A DNA stretch of 64,000 nt from assembly GCF_000210295.1 (NCBI RefSeq), contig NC_026739.1:91762-155761 (forward strand), written 5' to 3'. This stretch comes from Trypanosoma brucei gambiense DAL972 (Eukaryota; Euglenozoa; Kinetoplastea; Trypanosomatida; Trypanosomatidae). The notes beneath the pieces are model-generated. The model was not told where the DNA came from. It made no database searches and saw nothing but the letters and a program-made list of their open reading frames with translations. The translations under genes were made by a program, and so were the position numbers. This document shows positions 9,798 to 20,123 of the stretch, one piece after another (within the stretch, counting starts at the first letter, position 1; the number at the start of each line of letters is the position of its first letter).

Positions 9798-10523
9798 TTA
9801 GAATACGATGCGGAGGCAACAGTAAACAACCACAGCACCTAAACCAACACCAACGGCCAATGCGCCCGACAGAGCAAATGCCACCCGCCCACCTGACTGT
9901 TGTTGCATCCAAGCAACCGTGTCGGCTACGGAGTGTTCCAATTCACTAAGGCTCTCCTCGTTATGTATCACACGATCGGCACGTTTGCACTTTTCCGATA
10001 TGGGCATCTGTGCATTTATCCTTTGCAGTGCTTGCTCCCGCGTAAGCCCGTTACGTTTGGCCATTCGCTCAACCTGTTGCTCTTCACTACACGACACAAC
10101 TACCACACGGTCAACGAGCCATGTGTAAATGTTGGATTCATAAAGAAGCGGTACATCGAGGACAACGAGGAGGGGCCCTTGTCCCCTAAGCTGCTGGCGC
10201 AAGCTCCGCCACCACAGACCAATAACCATCTTCATGGTTGCACGAAAAATGGGAAAATTCATAATTCGTGCGAGGGCACGACGCGCGCTGGGGTCACTGA
10301 AAATGATACTGCCGAGTGCACCACGGTTAACTTCGCCAGATTGTGGATCAACACAGTTAGGCCAGCGCCTTGCAATCTTCCGTGTGCACGGCATGAATGG
10401 GCGTTGTAGCTCACGCACTACAAGGTCCGAGTCTACGACAACAATGTGATGACTTTCTTTCAGCAGTAATGAAACGGTCGACTTTCCGCACGCGATCCCC
10501 CCGGTGAGACCGACGAGTAGCAT
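9798..10523 (-). CDS. DPCK: Dephospho-CoA kinase with C-terminal membrane segment
   Basis: Phosphorylates the 3'-hydroxyl of dephospho-CoA, the last step of coenzyme A synthesis. The ATG at 10521-10523 gives 241 residues starting MLLVGLTGGIACGKST, the usual family start, with the P-loop GGIACGKS at 8-15. The frame is open further upstream but only to a GTG at 10574; no minus-strand AG exists between about 10545 and 10670, which also fits the downstream start. Family features visible are VVVDSDLVVREL (substrate aspartate region), the DVPLLYE segment and the lid region RMAKRNGLTREQAL. The last 29 residues (about 213-241) are almost wholly hydrophobic (RVAFALSGALAVGVGLGAV and on) with few charges, suggesting a tail anchor in an outer membrane or ER. 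That extension is unusual compared with the soluble bacterial enzyme. Confidence 0.93.
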   Translation of the reverse strand: MLLVGLTGGIACGKSTVSLLLKESHHIVVVDSDLVVRELQRPFMPCTRKIARRWPNCVDPQSGEVNRGALGSIIFSDPSARRALARIMNFPIFRATMKMVIGLWWRSLRQQLRGQGPLLVVLDVPLLYESNIYTWLVDRVVVVSCSEEQQVERMAKRNGLTREQALQRINAQMPISEKCKRADRVIHNEESLSELEHSVADTVAWMQQQSGGRVAFALSGALAVGVGLGAVVVYCCLRIVF

Positions 10524-10904
10524 GGCGACCCCCTCGATAGCGCTAGCATGTTTGAAAGGGAAAGCGCAAAGCACCCAAGCATGTGTGCAGCATTTGGTTC
10601 CGTGAATGGTGGAAGGGATGGAGTAAGAAAACGGAAGAAAACAACAAAGAGGTGAAACAGGTTAGTCATAGCTCAATGCCAAATTAAGTAACATAATGAG
10701 GGAGGATTTGCGGCGGAAAACACACCCTCAGCACCGCACGCCAGTGCGCACCAAGTTAGAATTCGCGCACAACAAACGCATGGAGCGTTGATAGACTTTT
10801 TTTTAAAAAAAAAGAAAAGAGGCTAAAAGTACGAATGAAACTAACGGATGCAGGAAAGGACGGCGACTCATCGGGAACGTCGAGGGGTGTCGCGAGACAA
10901 CTCT

Positions 10905-11474
10905 CTAATTCTTACCAGCGGTGGACTTCGCCTTTGTCTTGCCGGAAGCAACCCTGGCCTTGCGTGCAGCACGGGCCTTCTCGACACGCTTTTTGGCAGC
11001 TGGCGTGCTGTCCACTTTCTTAGCGTTCTTGAGAAGCTTCTTAAGTGCAACCTTGTGCCACGAGACGGGGTTCTTTTTGTCGTTTTCGTCGAAGATCTTG
11101 CGTGCCCAGTAGGCGCGAGACCGCTTGGCAACACGCAGTTGGTAGCGCTCGAAATCAGTCGATTCGGCAAAAGCCTTCTTGGCTGCGATGCGGACAGCAG
11201 ACTTTGTGGCGGCGTACTTCTCAAGGACCTTCTTCGACTCGAGCGCCTCCTTTAGTGCCTCGGTGCTGCAGTTGCGAGAGATGGAGACACAGAACTTCAG
11301 AGGCTCGACGTTCTTTAGGTTTTGCACATGACGCCACATCTTTTGCTCGCAAGGATTCTCCACTAAGACGCGGTTGGCGTCAACGATGTCGACTATCACG
11401 CCGACACGGTTCTGCCTGGGACCGCGAAGGATGCGCACAAGGCGGCCAGCACGGATGTAGTTTGCCTTCACCAT
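10905..11474 (-). CDS. RPL14: 60S ribosomal protein eL14 (L14e)
   Basis: Component of the large ribosomal subunit. The ATG at 11472-11474 gives 189 residues. The N-terminus (MVKANYIRAGRLVRILRGP) and the following GVIVDIVDANRVLVE are the KOW/SH3-like barrel of eL14. The central part carries the L14e helical domain, including the WARKIFDENDKKNP region. The C-terminal 50 residues are a lysine/alanine-rich tail, as in other kinetoplastid and plant L14 proteins. Codon use is strongly biased to GC-ending codons, as expected for a highly expressed gene. It sits between dephospho-CoA kinase and a hypothetical gene on the same strand, without functional linkage. Confidence 0.97.
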   Translation of the reverse strand: MVKANYIRAGRLVRILRGPRQNRVGVIVDIVDANRVLVENPCEQKMWRHVQNLKNVEPLKFCVSISRNCSTEALKEALESKKVLEKYAATKSAVRIAAKKAFAESTDFERYQLRVAKRSRAYWARKIFDENDKKNPVSWHKVALKKLLKNAKKVDSTPAAKKRVEKARAARKARVASGKTKAKSTAGKN

Positions 11475-12178
11475 TTCGCGTTGCCGTATGCGGGTGCGCT
11501 TTTCCTTGGTGTCAGAAACCTCTTCCTTTTACTCTTGTCATCATGGTCAATAAAAGCGGTAGGACATATCATGAAAGAGGGAGTGGGTTGACAGGAGAAT
11601 GGTTTAAGTTGTTATCAGGCAACAACTTACAGGGGTGCTCTGTGGGTGGAGTCAGAGATGACATCCACGAGGGAAAGGCAAGTGCATTGCGGGGCCCTAA
11701 CCGGTTAGTGCGGGTCGTGAAGTTTTTGCATTGTTCCCCGTTTATTTTTTTTTCCCTTTGCTCGATGAACGTGTCCATCACTGTTTCACGAGAAAAGAAA
11801 GGAAAATATAAGAATTTGCACAAATTGCACTTCCACTCTCCAAAAAAAAAAACCCGACGAGTCAGAATATGATCACAAACCCCGTTCCACAGGTGTATGC
11901 AGGCACATACACATACACACGCAAAAGAAAAAGCAGCGACACGCTGAAGTACAGCATGTATGAAAGTAGCCCATATCGAATTGGCAAGCGGATGGGGGTG
12001 GGGGAGGAGAGAGCAACGAAACGGGACGGCTGAAATATGTGCAGCAAGAGAATAAAAAAGAACCAAAGTACGCATGGGACGGTAATGCGAGCACGCATTC
12101 TCAACATACCCTTTTGGATACTTTTCCCGTTTCCAAACCTGTCATGTTGTTCTTCCTCAATCCTTTCACCTTCCCCCC
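11475..12178. other. Intergenic region
   Basis: Holds the 5' flank of eL14 and the 3' flank of the gene at 12179-13963. A T-run at 11747-11756 and an A-run at 11841-11851 are the only notable tracts. No supportable gene is seen. Confidence 0.55.
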
Positions 12179-13963
12179 TCAAACCATTGGAAGCTCCAGG
12201 AAGGTGATAGACGCGCCTGTCATTAGAAGGCTTGATGTGTGCAGGGAATCGTACAGAGAATATGTTTCATACACATAAAAGGCCACGTTAAATCCCGTAC
12301 ACGGGTGGATCCGGTCCAGAGTACTCAGCGACACCAATGCAGCCCCTATTGGTACCGTGTCTCCATCATATGGACGTACCTCTGCGAGGTTCAGGCGCAA
12401 AAATTGCTGACATTTCGCACCAGGCCACTTCCATAGCTCAAGTTCATCATCCCACTGAAGGCTTCCACTCGCACTTTGATATTGGGGCTGCGTTTCACTC
12501 GTTACCACTTTCCAACCCTGTTGATCTAGTAGTGTAATACTTACTTGAAACGCCGATGAGGCGCTCGCAGCAAATTCAGAAACCATTGGAAAGCCACGAA
12601 TAGTCCCGAGCCGTAGAATGCACCGGCATGTTTTCTGCGAAACGTCCACCGCTGGCGCATCAAAAGGAAGCATTGTAACACCACTTTGTGGACCCTGCGA
12701 ATGAGCACTGACCGGTTGCACCCCTTGGGTAGATGAATCGGCACTCACGGGGTAAACCATGCTGTTGCCGTTGAGGGCGCCGACGATAGTGACAGCCTCA
12801 GCAATGAATGGTGTACCGTCTTCCAAGTCATGTGTTACCGCACCTCGTGAGCCATTCTTGTGCCTCTGGACGCTAGGCCGGAAGACAGGGAGAAGGCTCA
12901 GGAGCAGTGGAAACTCATCCGAGGGACTGAAGTGCCTATTGGTAATACACGCTGCGTTAAGCCAGTAGTGATACGGCGTATCTATGGCATTTGGTTGAGG
13001 GGTGGAGCTATGGACATTTATGATAATTGGCGCAGAAACGGGCCTGGGCCCGTTAACAAGAAGCTGTAGGTGCAATTTTTTCATACAAGCACATTCGCCA
13101 ATGGTCCACGTGGCAGTGAAGTATGCACGTTGCTGGGGGCGCACTGTGACGACATGAGCTGGTTCTACAGAGATGTAAGCACAAGCGTCGTGCAAGGGCA
13201 GCAATTGCATTGCGAGCGCTGTATCAACTGTAGTGTTCATAACAGAAATGACATTGGTAACAACGTAGCTTCCCTCATCGTTGAGCATAAAGGAAGGAAA
13301 ATAGAAGTCTAACGTGGAGACCCGGACCGACCCAAAGTCATACTCCAGTGGGGTGATGCCGTCCTCACGACGACCATCCCACTCACTGCTACGGACCTCC
13401 ACCTCTGCAATAGCGTACACCGTCTCGGAATCAATTGCGGCTTGTGTTGGGAACAGGTACACAGGGTATTTGGTATAATGCTGGTTCTTTCTCAAAATGG
13501 CAGTGCTGTTGAGCATCCCCACGCCATAAGTTACGTGACCCTCTTCTCCCCCAACAACCTCCAGCACCAACATCAACCCCTGAGAGCTAGATATGTTAAA
13601 GCAGGCGGCATCGCTACAATTCGCGCTATCACCACTGGTACTAGCAATGCCATTTCTAATCTCTTCAACGTGCATGTGACGCGTGTCGTTGTCATCCCAA
13701 CCGACGCCTATCCAGCCCGGGTTGGCCGAGATGGGTTTAAGACTCGTCCTACCTACGTGTACAGACTCATTTACTACACGAATACCAATGGGCCGATGAG
13801 ATCCCCATTGTTTTCGTACTCGCGCCAACCTCAGAGTTACCTCTTCCACTGTGTCGATGAAAAGGAGGCGGCTAATGTACAGTCTGTACATTTTCGAGTT
13901 AGTGGTCCATGAGCATTCACACTGAGACACGGACGAAATCTCAGGAGGGGATGCAGCATTCAT
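12179..13963 (-). CDS. Hypothetical protein with beta-rich middle and C2-like C-terminus (594 aa)
   Basis: The first ATG is at 13961-13963; a GTG lies just upstream. Function not recognised. The sequence alternates hydrophobic and polar residues throughout, as in beta-sandwich proteins. The middle (about residues 200-310: YDFGSVRVSTLDFYFPSF, SYVVTNVISVMNTTVDTALAM, AHVVTVRPQQRAYFTATW) resembles an Ig-like or MSP/ASH-type fold, which uses exactly this sequence of strands and a late proline-Q-R turn. The C-terminal part (about 435-550, RCILRLGTIRGF through VPIGAALVSLSTL) resembles a C2 domain, without a clear set of calcium-binding aspartates. No signal peptide or membrane span is seen. Such combinations occur in cilium and trafficking proteins, but this is inference. 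Confidence 0.8.
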   Translation of the reverse strand: MNAASPPEISSVSQCECSWTTNSKMYRLYISRLLFIDTVEEVTLRLARVRKQWGSHRPIGIRVVNESVHVGRTSLKPISANPGWIGVGWDDNDTRHMHVEEIRNGIASTSGDSANCSDAACFNISSSQGLMLVLEVVGGEEGHVTYGVGMLNSTAILRKNQHYTKYPVYLFPTQAAIDSETVYAIAEVEVRSSEWDGRREDGITPLEYDFGSVRVSTLDFYFPSFMLNDEGSYVVTNVISVMNTTVDTALAMQLLPLHDACAYISVEPAHVVTVRPQQRAYFTATWTIGECACMKKLHLQLLVNGPRPVSAPIIINVHSSTPQPNAIDTPYHYWLNAACITNRHFSPSDEFPLLLSLLPVFRPSVQRHKNGSRGAVTHDLEDGTPFIAEAVTIVGALNGNSMVYPVSADSSTQGVQPVSAHSQGPQSGVTMLPFDAPAVDVSQKTCRCILRLGTIRGFPMVSEFAASASSAFQVSITLLDQQGWKVVTSETQPQYQSASGSLQWDDELELWKWPGAKCQQFLRLNLAEVRPYDGDTVPIGAALVSLSTLDRIHPCTGFNVAFYVYETYSLYDSLHTSSLLMTGASITFLELPMV

Positions 13964-16152
13964 CACTAATTCACGAATGTCCTTTGCAGCTCTGCGCTAT
14001 CGTATGTATTACCGTTGCTCTCCTGATTCGAATCCCTTTCTCCCTCCTCGCCTACTGACCCCACTTTACGTCCTTCGTGAAGGGAAGTATCGCAGGGTCA
14101 CAACTGGCAGCTGTGCCAAGCGTCAGCTCCGACTGATATCTTGAAAGAAAATCCGTCCTGTTGATACGTAAAAAAAATGAAGGGATAAATTGTTAATTGA
14201 GTGTGTGTCACAGAAACATGTGAACAATCCAACACGTACATGTGCTTCCATTAGCGGATGCCGTTCATGCGGAGTCGTCATTTTCACGCAAAAGTAGCAA
14301 GATGAGTTGCTGGTAGTGAATGGTGAATGGTAAATACAACAGCGCAGTTAAACCATTGGTGAGACGCCACACCGTTCCACGCGTGCAGAGAATGTTTGTG
14401 CCCAGAGCAGGGGGAACAAACGGTAGATGAACGTCACTATATTACATTCTTAACATCCACCAATCATATTGTCGTTAAAACGGCACTGGTGAAGGTGACA
14501 AAACGACCAGGTTTTCTATGGAAAGGGACGACACGCCAAGACCAGTGTCGCAGGGACTCACATTCCTCTTGCCCAGTCTCTCGAACGAACATGACGGAGA
14601 ATGGCATAAGGAAGCGTGGCCCCAAAGGTTGATGCATGAAACTAGGAGACGCCAATGAAAAAAAGAGAGCAGACTAGAAACCAGGTGGTTACAGGGAATG
14701 AGTGAGAGCGATTGTTCCTGTGTATTAAACCCGCGTGCTCAATGTCGTTAGATGTGCCTACCCGCCGATAAATGCCAATAACGGCGACAATTCCGTTAGG
14801 ATGCCAGACACAAGTGTCCACGAGCTACCACAGCACAAAATTATGCAGGGCATCAAAAGCGTGATATGCTTTCCGTTCAGAAGCGGAGGCTTTGAGGGAC
14901 CATTAGCACAACCGTTTTCTTTTCCTGCCGATGCTGCCTTGTGCACACCAAAAGACAAGCGACTTCAAGGTGGTCTAAGGCGCAGCCATAACCTCTGCAG
15001 ATTTTATGGAGTTGTTAAGGGTGCATGCCGCCCCCTTCCCTTAACCCCAACTAAAAGCAGGGGTATACTCCAGAGTCCCCAGAAGTTTGCAGTAACGGTG
15101 GAGATATCCGAGTGCATGAGCACTATTCTCTTCCTGAAGAGGACCCATAAACCAATCCATTCGCGTCAAAAGAGCACGCCTAGATTATGTAAAACACCTC
15201 CAACTTGCGCATACGAACACCTCCGTATTATATAAGAGGTATGGACACATCATCAACTCTGGATTCACGCCGGCAGATCCTAACGAGAGAAATTCATCAC
15301 CAGAGACATAGCAGGACCGATCCCACGCACATCACTTCCCCCCTAGTTCAGTATAAACTAAACAGAAACATTACGAGAGCGCATTACTATAAAAACGAAA
15401 ATAAATACATGTGTTTTGTCACATAAACAGGAATGAAGAGAGATGTCCGGAAGTTCGCTCAGCCTTCGGTGTCAGGTGGCTGAGGCAAAACCGGGTGTGG
15501 TACTGGAGCGCGGGGACAAATACGAACACAAGTACGCTCTGACACTTTATCGGTACTAAGGGAAGAGGGAAAGAAGACCACGTTTGAGTGCATGTAATCA
15601 AATGTACAAACATTACCTCAATCCTCACGAATAACCCACCCGCCGGCCATTTGCAGCCCGACAACAACCCCTTTAGAAAAAACAAACAAACAGCGAAACG
15701 AGTCTTCCGCGTGCGTTACTACTAACTCCCCACCAGCTACCATGAAAAGAATCGCATGTGCTACGACTGCGGGGAGCAGTCAGTAATGCTTGCGTGCAGT
15801 TTCACACCTGCCATGGTCGCAGCCCATGCCCGTGTGGGGATCCCCCCTCGAGATTACCGCGGACTCAAGACAGTCATCATTCGCACAAATTTCGCACGAG
15901 TATAGGTGATAGGTCCATAAAAGCGAGACGGGTCTGAAGGGAAATTCTTTCCAACTACTGATTCTCACATATCCTCCATTTCAAACCCCAGCGTCCACGA
16001 ACGATCCACTTGCACGCAGAATATGTGAAGAGTTCATCTTACCGAAGTTGACAAACGACCGGCGTCTACAGGGGCAATAACACAGGGTACACTCCCCGGG
16101 ACATATACTACATTCGCCGTCCACGATTTCTCTACCGAATTAGAGGCAACGA
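13964..16152. other. Gene-free region between hypothetical gene and helicase
   Basis: 2.2 kb with no convincing coding sequence. The longest frames (166 aa plus-strand at 14735-15235; 62-88 aa minus-strand) lack recognisable motifs. On the minus strand it would be helicase 3' UTR plus the 5' UTR of the downstream gene. A 12-bp-stem hairpin at 15010-15052 is noted separately. The block is less AT-rich and less repetitive than the other intergenic regions, so an undetected non-coding RNA is possible. Confidence 0.6.
15010..15052. other. Hairpin with 12-bp interrupted stem
   Basis: AGTTG+TTAAGGG pairs with CCCTTAA+CAACT across a loop of about 16 nt, with a 3-nt bulge on the 3' side. No AGA box, C/D boxes or tRNA B box was found at the expected distances. 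It may be a UTR structure or chance. Confidence 0.3.
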
Positions 16153-19100
16153 TCACTCCTGCGCAGTGTCCGGCGCTTCCTCGTCTCTAGTGACAAAACC
16201 TCCTTCTTCAGTGACCGGTGCGTTGCCCTCACTCTCACCTGTAGCCTCAGGTCCTTGACTTTCACCATATTCAACACGTTTTTGACCCCCTCCAGCCACT
16301 GCGTCGTGTTCGCCTTCTCCACGCGTAGCAGTCGTCTCGGCCGATAAGAATTGATGGCTGGCGGTATAGCGGTTGAAGACTGCTAAGTTTCCAAGAGAGA
16401 TGGAAATTTGCCTCATCTCTGCATCCGTCAAGTCGAAGTTTTCAAATTCATCGATCACCATTTCCGGAATGTCCCCACTACTATCACTGCAAGAGTCAGC
16501 TTCCACGTGTATATTACCACCTTCCATCACCCTCGACGACCCCGCTTGCTCACCGGTTTCCGAAAATTCACTCTCAGAACTGTCACCTACCACCGTGTTT
16601 CCGCTTTTGAAACTCGCCAGAGGATATCCTATAGCATATGCGATGGCGCATGACAGCTCCTCCGGAAACAGGTCTGCCCGCACCCTATTTATTGAGAGGG
16701 CGAGGTAATAGTCCATGCACTCACGAACATCTCGAAGGCAGGTTGCCACATCAACATTCGTCAAATACATCTTCTTACAATTGTCGAAAAATAGCGCTGC
16801 CATGTTTTCACTTTCCTTTTCCCCGTTTGGCACATAAGGAAAAACAGGCGTCATCCTACTTTCATGATCTGTAAAAAGTGATGGTGGAATTTCTTTTACC
16901 GACTTGACGGTAAGCTCACGGAGACATAAGGCGAGCTCTACGGGGGTCACCGCTGTGGCATCAAATATTGTGAGGTTGGTCTCAAGGAACATACGTTCGT
17001 TAAAAAATATAAATGCTCGGTCTCCATATTTATTCTGCCTTTTCCTTGCCAACACAGATGTTGCCGCTAGTTGACAATGTTTGTCATCCCAACAAATAAC
17101 CTCGGGTTGGCCTCCACTCCTTTTACTCCGGTACTCCAAAGAAGCGATCCGTGGATAAAGCGACCAAAGAACAACCAAGCGGATCAATCCTAGATTGTCA
17201 GAATGTCGAGAAGCAAATTTCATTGGATTTTTCGTCCTCCGTAGCAACGCAGAGTTCTCAACAAAACGTAGCAGCTGGTTTTTCGTGCGACTTATGGACC
17301 GCAGCACCGCTTGATCAGCGAAATTATGTATTGCATATTCTGGACTGCACCCAGAACGTTTCCACCCATCAAAGAGTTTAAGGACGGACATGTGGTCCGA
17401 AAGAAAACCGTTGTCAATGGCGTCAACCGCTTTCTGGAGGTCACCCCTTTGATTGGGTGTATTTAAAAAGGGTGATTTCCCCGAAAGGAAGGCCGCGATT
17501 GTCGCAACCGGATCCAAAACACCAAAACAGGCAGCAGCGAGCAGCATTTTGCCCAATAACGGATGAACAGGCAACCTTGACAGCGCTCTACCAAGACTCG
17601 TCAACTGTTCAGCTTCAGGCGTGAACGCACCAATATCCTTCAAGAAATTAGTGGCATGTTTTGTTGAATATTCTGAGGGCACGTCAAGTGCACGGCTGAG
17701 AACCTCTACGCACGTTTCCTCTGGCCTTAAAGCCTTTGCAAGCAGGCAAACTTCCTCCAAGGGGGTTCTCATTATTTCCGGTGGGAGAAACTCAGGTAAA
17801 GCCTCATAAGATGACCGCGGAAGGAGGTGAATACACACACCTGGTCGGCAACGCCCGGCTCTACCACGACGTTGCAAGCCATTGGCTCGGCTAATGAATT
17901 CTGCTGTTAAGGCCGACGTGTTTGCTGCGGGATCGTAAGATGAAACTTTCGTGAGGCAACTGTCAACAACATAGACGATGTCGTCAATTGTTATACTCGT
18001 CTCGGCTATGTTAGTTGAAAGCACTACCTTCCGGTAGCCTTTGGGGGCACGGTAAAACACCCGCTGTTGTTCTTCCGCGGTCAGACTGGAATGCAGCTGT
18101 AGGACGGACAACTCCCTGGACACATTTGACATTCGAATCATGTTTGCCACACGAGATATGGCCTGCCACCCCGGAAGGAAAACCAGTATACTCTCTGACA
18201 GATGTTGGGAACTTCTGTGAATATATCCTATAAGCTTAACCACTATGTCGTACGGTACATGGGCCTGTGAGTCAAAGTCCAGTTTCGTGTCAACGGTTTC
18301 TTTTATCTTTTCGTACACCGAGCGCTTTGCCATATCTTCAGTATTGTTACCCGTACTCTGCATTGAAAGTGCATTATTTGGCAATTTCATAGAAGCAAGT
18401 GTTGAAAGTGGCATTTGGAGCCACTGTAAGACATCTTCCATGTAACATTCTCTCACGGGATGCAGTGTCCCTGGTATCTTGATAACTGGTATTGTTTCAC
18501 CAACGGTAACGCCTGAAAAGTACGATATTATTTTCTCAACTTGTATTGTGGCGGACATGACGACTACCTTTATGTGGTTTGCATAGGCCCCTGGATTCCG
18601 CCGCTGATCAATAATTCGGTCGCGGAGAAGTAACAAGCAAAAATCTGTTTCGACGTCCCTTTCGTGCACCTCATCCACAATGAGACAAGAGACATCGGAA
18701 AGCTGTGGATCCGTGCGTAGACGACGCAGGAGGATTCCAGTGGTCATGTAAACAATTCTCGTTTCACTGCTTGTTATGTTGTCAAATCGGATGATATATC
18801 CACAACTGTTTCCACACGCTTCACCACGCTCCTCAGACACCCGCTGTGCAACGGAAAGGGCGCTGACCCTTCGCGGTTGGGTACACACTATCTGTAGATC
18901 TTTGTTGAATATCCCTGCATCGTACAACATTTGAGGTATTTGAGTAGTTTTACCGCATCCTGTGTCACCACTAATGACAACGATATCGCTTATCTTTACA
19001 GCATTGAGAATAGCGCCCTGTTGTCGGAAAGCAGGCAATGTTGCCCGGAACCTTTGCAACTCCGCATACCGGTGGCGGGGCACTTTGCTAGTCGGGACGT

Positions 19101-19908
19101 TCCCCAACCCGGGTTGCACGACGGTTAACTGTCGACCCCCCTGGCGCTGCTCTCCCCTCAGCTTCAAGTCGCGGAACATCCGCTTAAGGAGTGGCCCCAC
19201 CAATAGATTGATGTTCGAAACTTTAGGTCTGATGTATTCATCAGGAAGCCTCTGAGCCCCTTGGTAACCCTCTGTCCTCACTCGAACCCCGTTAGCAATC
19301 AAAAATTGCCTTCCCTGTTCTTCGCTCGTTTTGTTGAATTTTCTCAGCGTCAGGAAACGCTCGTTCTGCGACCCTGAAGATTCATGGAATAAACCAAAAG
19401 TGTGGGCGAACTTATGCACCTGCTGGCGACCTGCAGCAGACAGTGTTGGGGGGAACGAGAGCTCATGAGCGGTGGGATCGTCCACAAAGGCCTTTACCAT
19501 ACTTTGAAGGTGCTTTTTCAGACGCTTAAAATTCTCAGGGAATCCACCACCTTTTTGATTGTCGACAATGTCCAACACGCCGCGCTTTGTGTCGGAGTTA
19601 TCGGACGCAGGCATATTCTCGCACTTTTGTCGAGAATCATTTCCCCTAGGTAAGGAATTGGTGAACTCCTGCTGAACTGGAGCACGTGGCAACAAGACGG
19701 GCGGCCACCAAACACCACTGGGCATCGGAAGTGGATGACCGTACATCGGGGCAGGTGGGAAGAAGCCCGGTGAGCACGCAGCCCTAACGGAGGCATGGGG
19801 CAACATTTGTTGCAGTTGTGAGGCCTGAGGGCTGCCACCCATCGGGAAGCGACGTATGTTCGCATCAACTGTTTGATGCTTCCCGCCTTCGCATCGCTTC
19901 TGGTTCAT
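16153..19908 (-). CDS. R3H-domain DEAH/DEVH-box RNA helicase (1251 aa)
   Basis: ATP-dependent RNA helicase of superfamily 2. Starting at the ATG at 19906-19908: residues 1-110 are a proline-rich disordered region. An R3H nucleic-acid-binding domain follows at about 130-192, with the diagnostic R161-x3-H165. The helicase core carries motif I GDTGCGKTT (314-322), Ia TQPRRVSA (343-350), II DEVH (412-415), III SAT (452-454), V STNIAETSITID and VI QRRGRAGR. The helicase-associated winged-helix and OB-type regions follow, and the C-terminus (about 1090-1251) is acidic and disordered. DEVH instead of DEAH together with an N-terminal R3H recalls YTHDC2 and its relatives, but no YTH domain is seen. 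The core is intact, so activity is expected. The RNA target is unknown. Confidence 0.95.
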   Translation of the reverse strand: MNQKRCEGGKHQTVDANIRRFPMGGSPQASQLQQMLPHASVRAACSPGFFPPAPMYGHPLPMPSGVWWPPVLLPRAPVQQEFTNSLPRGNDSRQKCENMPASDNSDTKRGVLDIVDNQKGGGFPENFKRLKKHLQSMVKAFVDDPTAHELSFPPTLSAAGRQQVHKFAHTFGLFHESSGSQNERFLTLRKFNKTSEEQGRQFLIANGVRVRTEGYQGAQRLPDEYIRPKVSNINLLVGPLLKRMFRDLKLRGEQRQGGRQLTVVQPGLGNVPTSKVPRHRYAELQRFRATLPAFRQQGAILNAVKISDIVVISGDTGCGKTTQIPQMLYDAGIFNKDLQIVCTQPRRVSALSVAQRVSEERGEACGNSCGYIIRFDNITSSETRIVYMTTGILLRRLRTDPQLSDVSCLIVDEVHERDVETDFCLLLLRDRIIDQRRNPGAYANHIKVVVMSATIQVEKIISYFSGVTVGETIPVIKIPGTLHPVRECYMEDVLQWLQMPLSTLASMKLPNNALSMQSTGNNTEDMAKRSVYEKIKETVDTKLDFDSQAHVPYDIVVKLIGYIHRSSQHLSESILVFLPGWQAISRVANMIRMSNVSRELSVLQLHSSLTAEEQQRVFYRAPKGYRKVVLSTNIAETSITIDDIVYVVDSCLTKVSSYDPAANTSALTAEFISRANGLQRRGRAGRCRPGVCIHLLPRSSYEALPEFLPPEIMRTPLEEVCLLAKALRPEETCVEVLSRALDVPSEYSTKHATNFLKDIGAFTPEAEQLTSLGRALSRLPVHPLLGKMLLAAACFGVLDPVATIAAFLSGKSPFLNTPNQRGDLQKAVDAIDNGFLSDHMSVLKLFDGWKRSGCSPEYAIHNFADQAVLRSISRTKNQLLRFVENSALLRRTKNPMKFASRHSDNLGLIRLVVLWSLYPRIASLEYRSKRSGGQPEVICWDDKHCQLAATSVLARKRQNKYGDRAFIFFNERMFLETNLTIFDATAVTPVELALCLRELTVKSVKEIPPSLFTDHESRMTPVFPYVPNGEKESENMAALFFDNCKKMYLTNVDVATCLRDVRECMDYYLALSINRVRADLFPEELSCAIAYAIGYPLASFKSGNTVVGDSSESEFSETGEQAGSSRVMEGGNIHVEADSCSDSSGDIPEMVIDEFENFDLTDAEMRQISISLGNLAVFNRYTASHQFLSAETTATRGEGEHDAVAGGGQKRVEYGESQGPEATGESEGNAPVTEEGGFVTRDEEAPDTAQE

Positions 19909-20123
19909 GACAGGACCAGTATCTATAACAAGAACAAAGCAAGCAACGAGCCTCTGCGCGCCTTCCTTTCCTTTAACAAGGGGAAACGATCAGAAAGGCA
20001 GACAAAAATTCAGCAGAATTCGAATGAAAACAGAGGGCAGATGTTGGCGGTGTCACAAGCAAACGCGGTAAAGAACTTATCACAACAGCTACACAATTAG
20101 CGCTCGATACACACGAGAAACAC

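Noticed and set aside
14018..14036. tRNA B-box-like sequence (GATTCGAATCC)
   Set aside because: Flanking bases do not form a T-arm stem on either strand, and no A box or acceptor stem is found at the right distance.
14966..14990. tRNA-Leu A-box-like sequence (GGTGGTCTAAGGCGCAG)
   Set aside because: No B box or cloverleaf follows within tRNA length.
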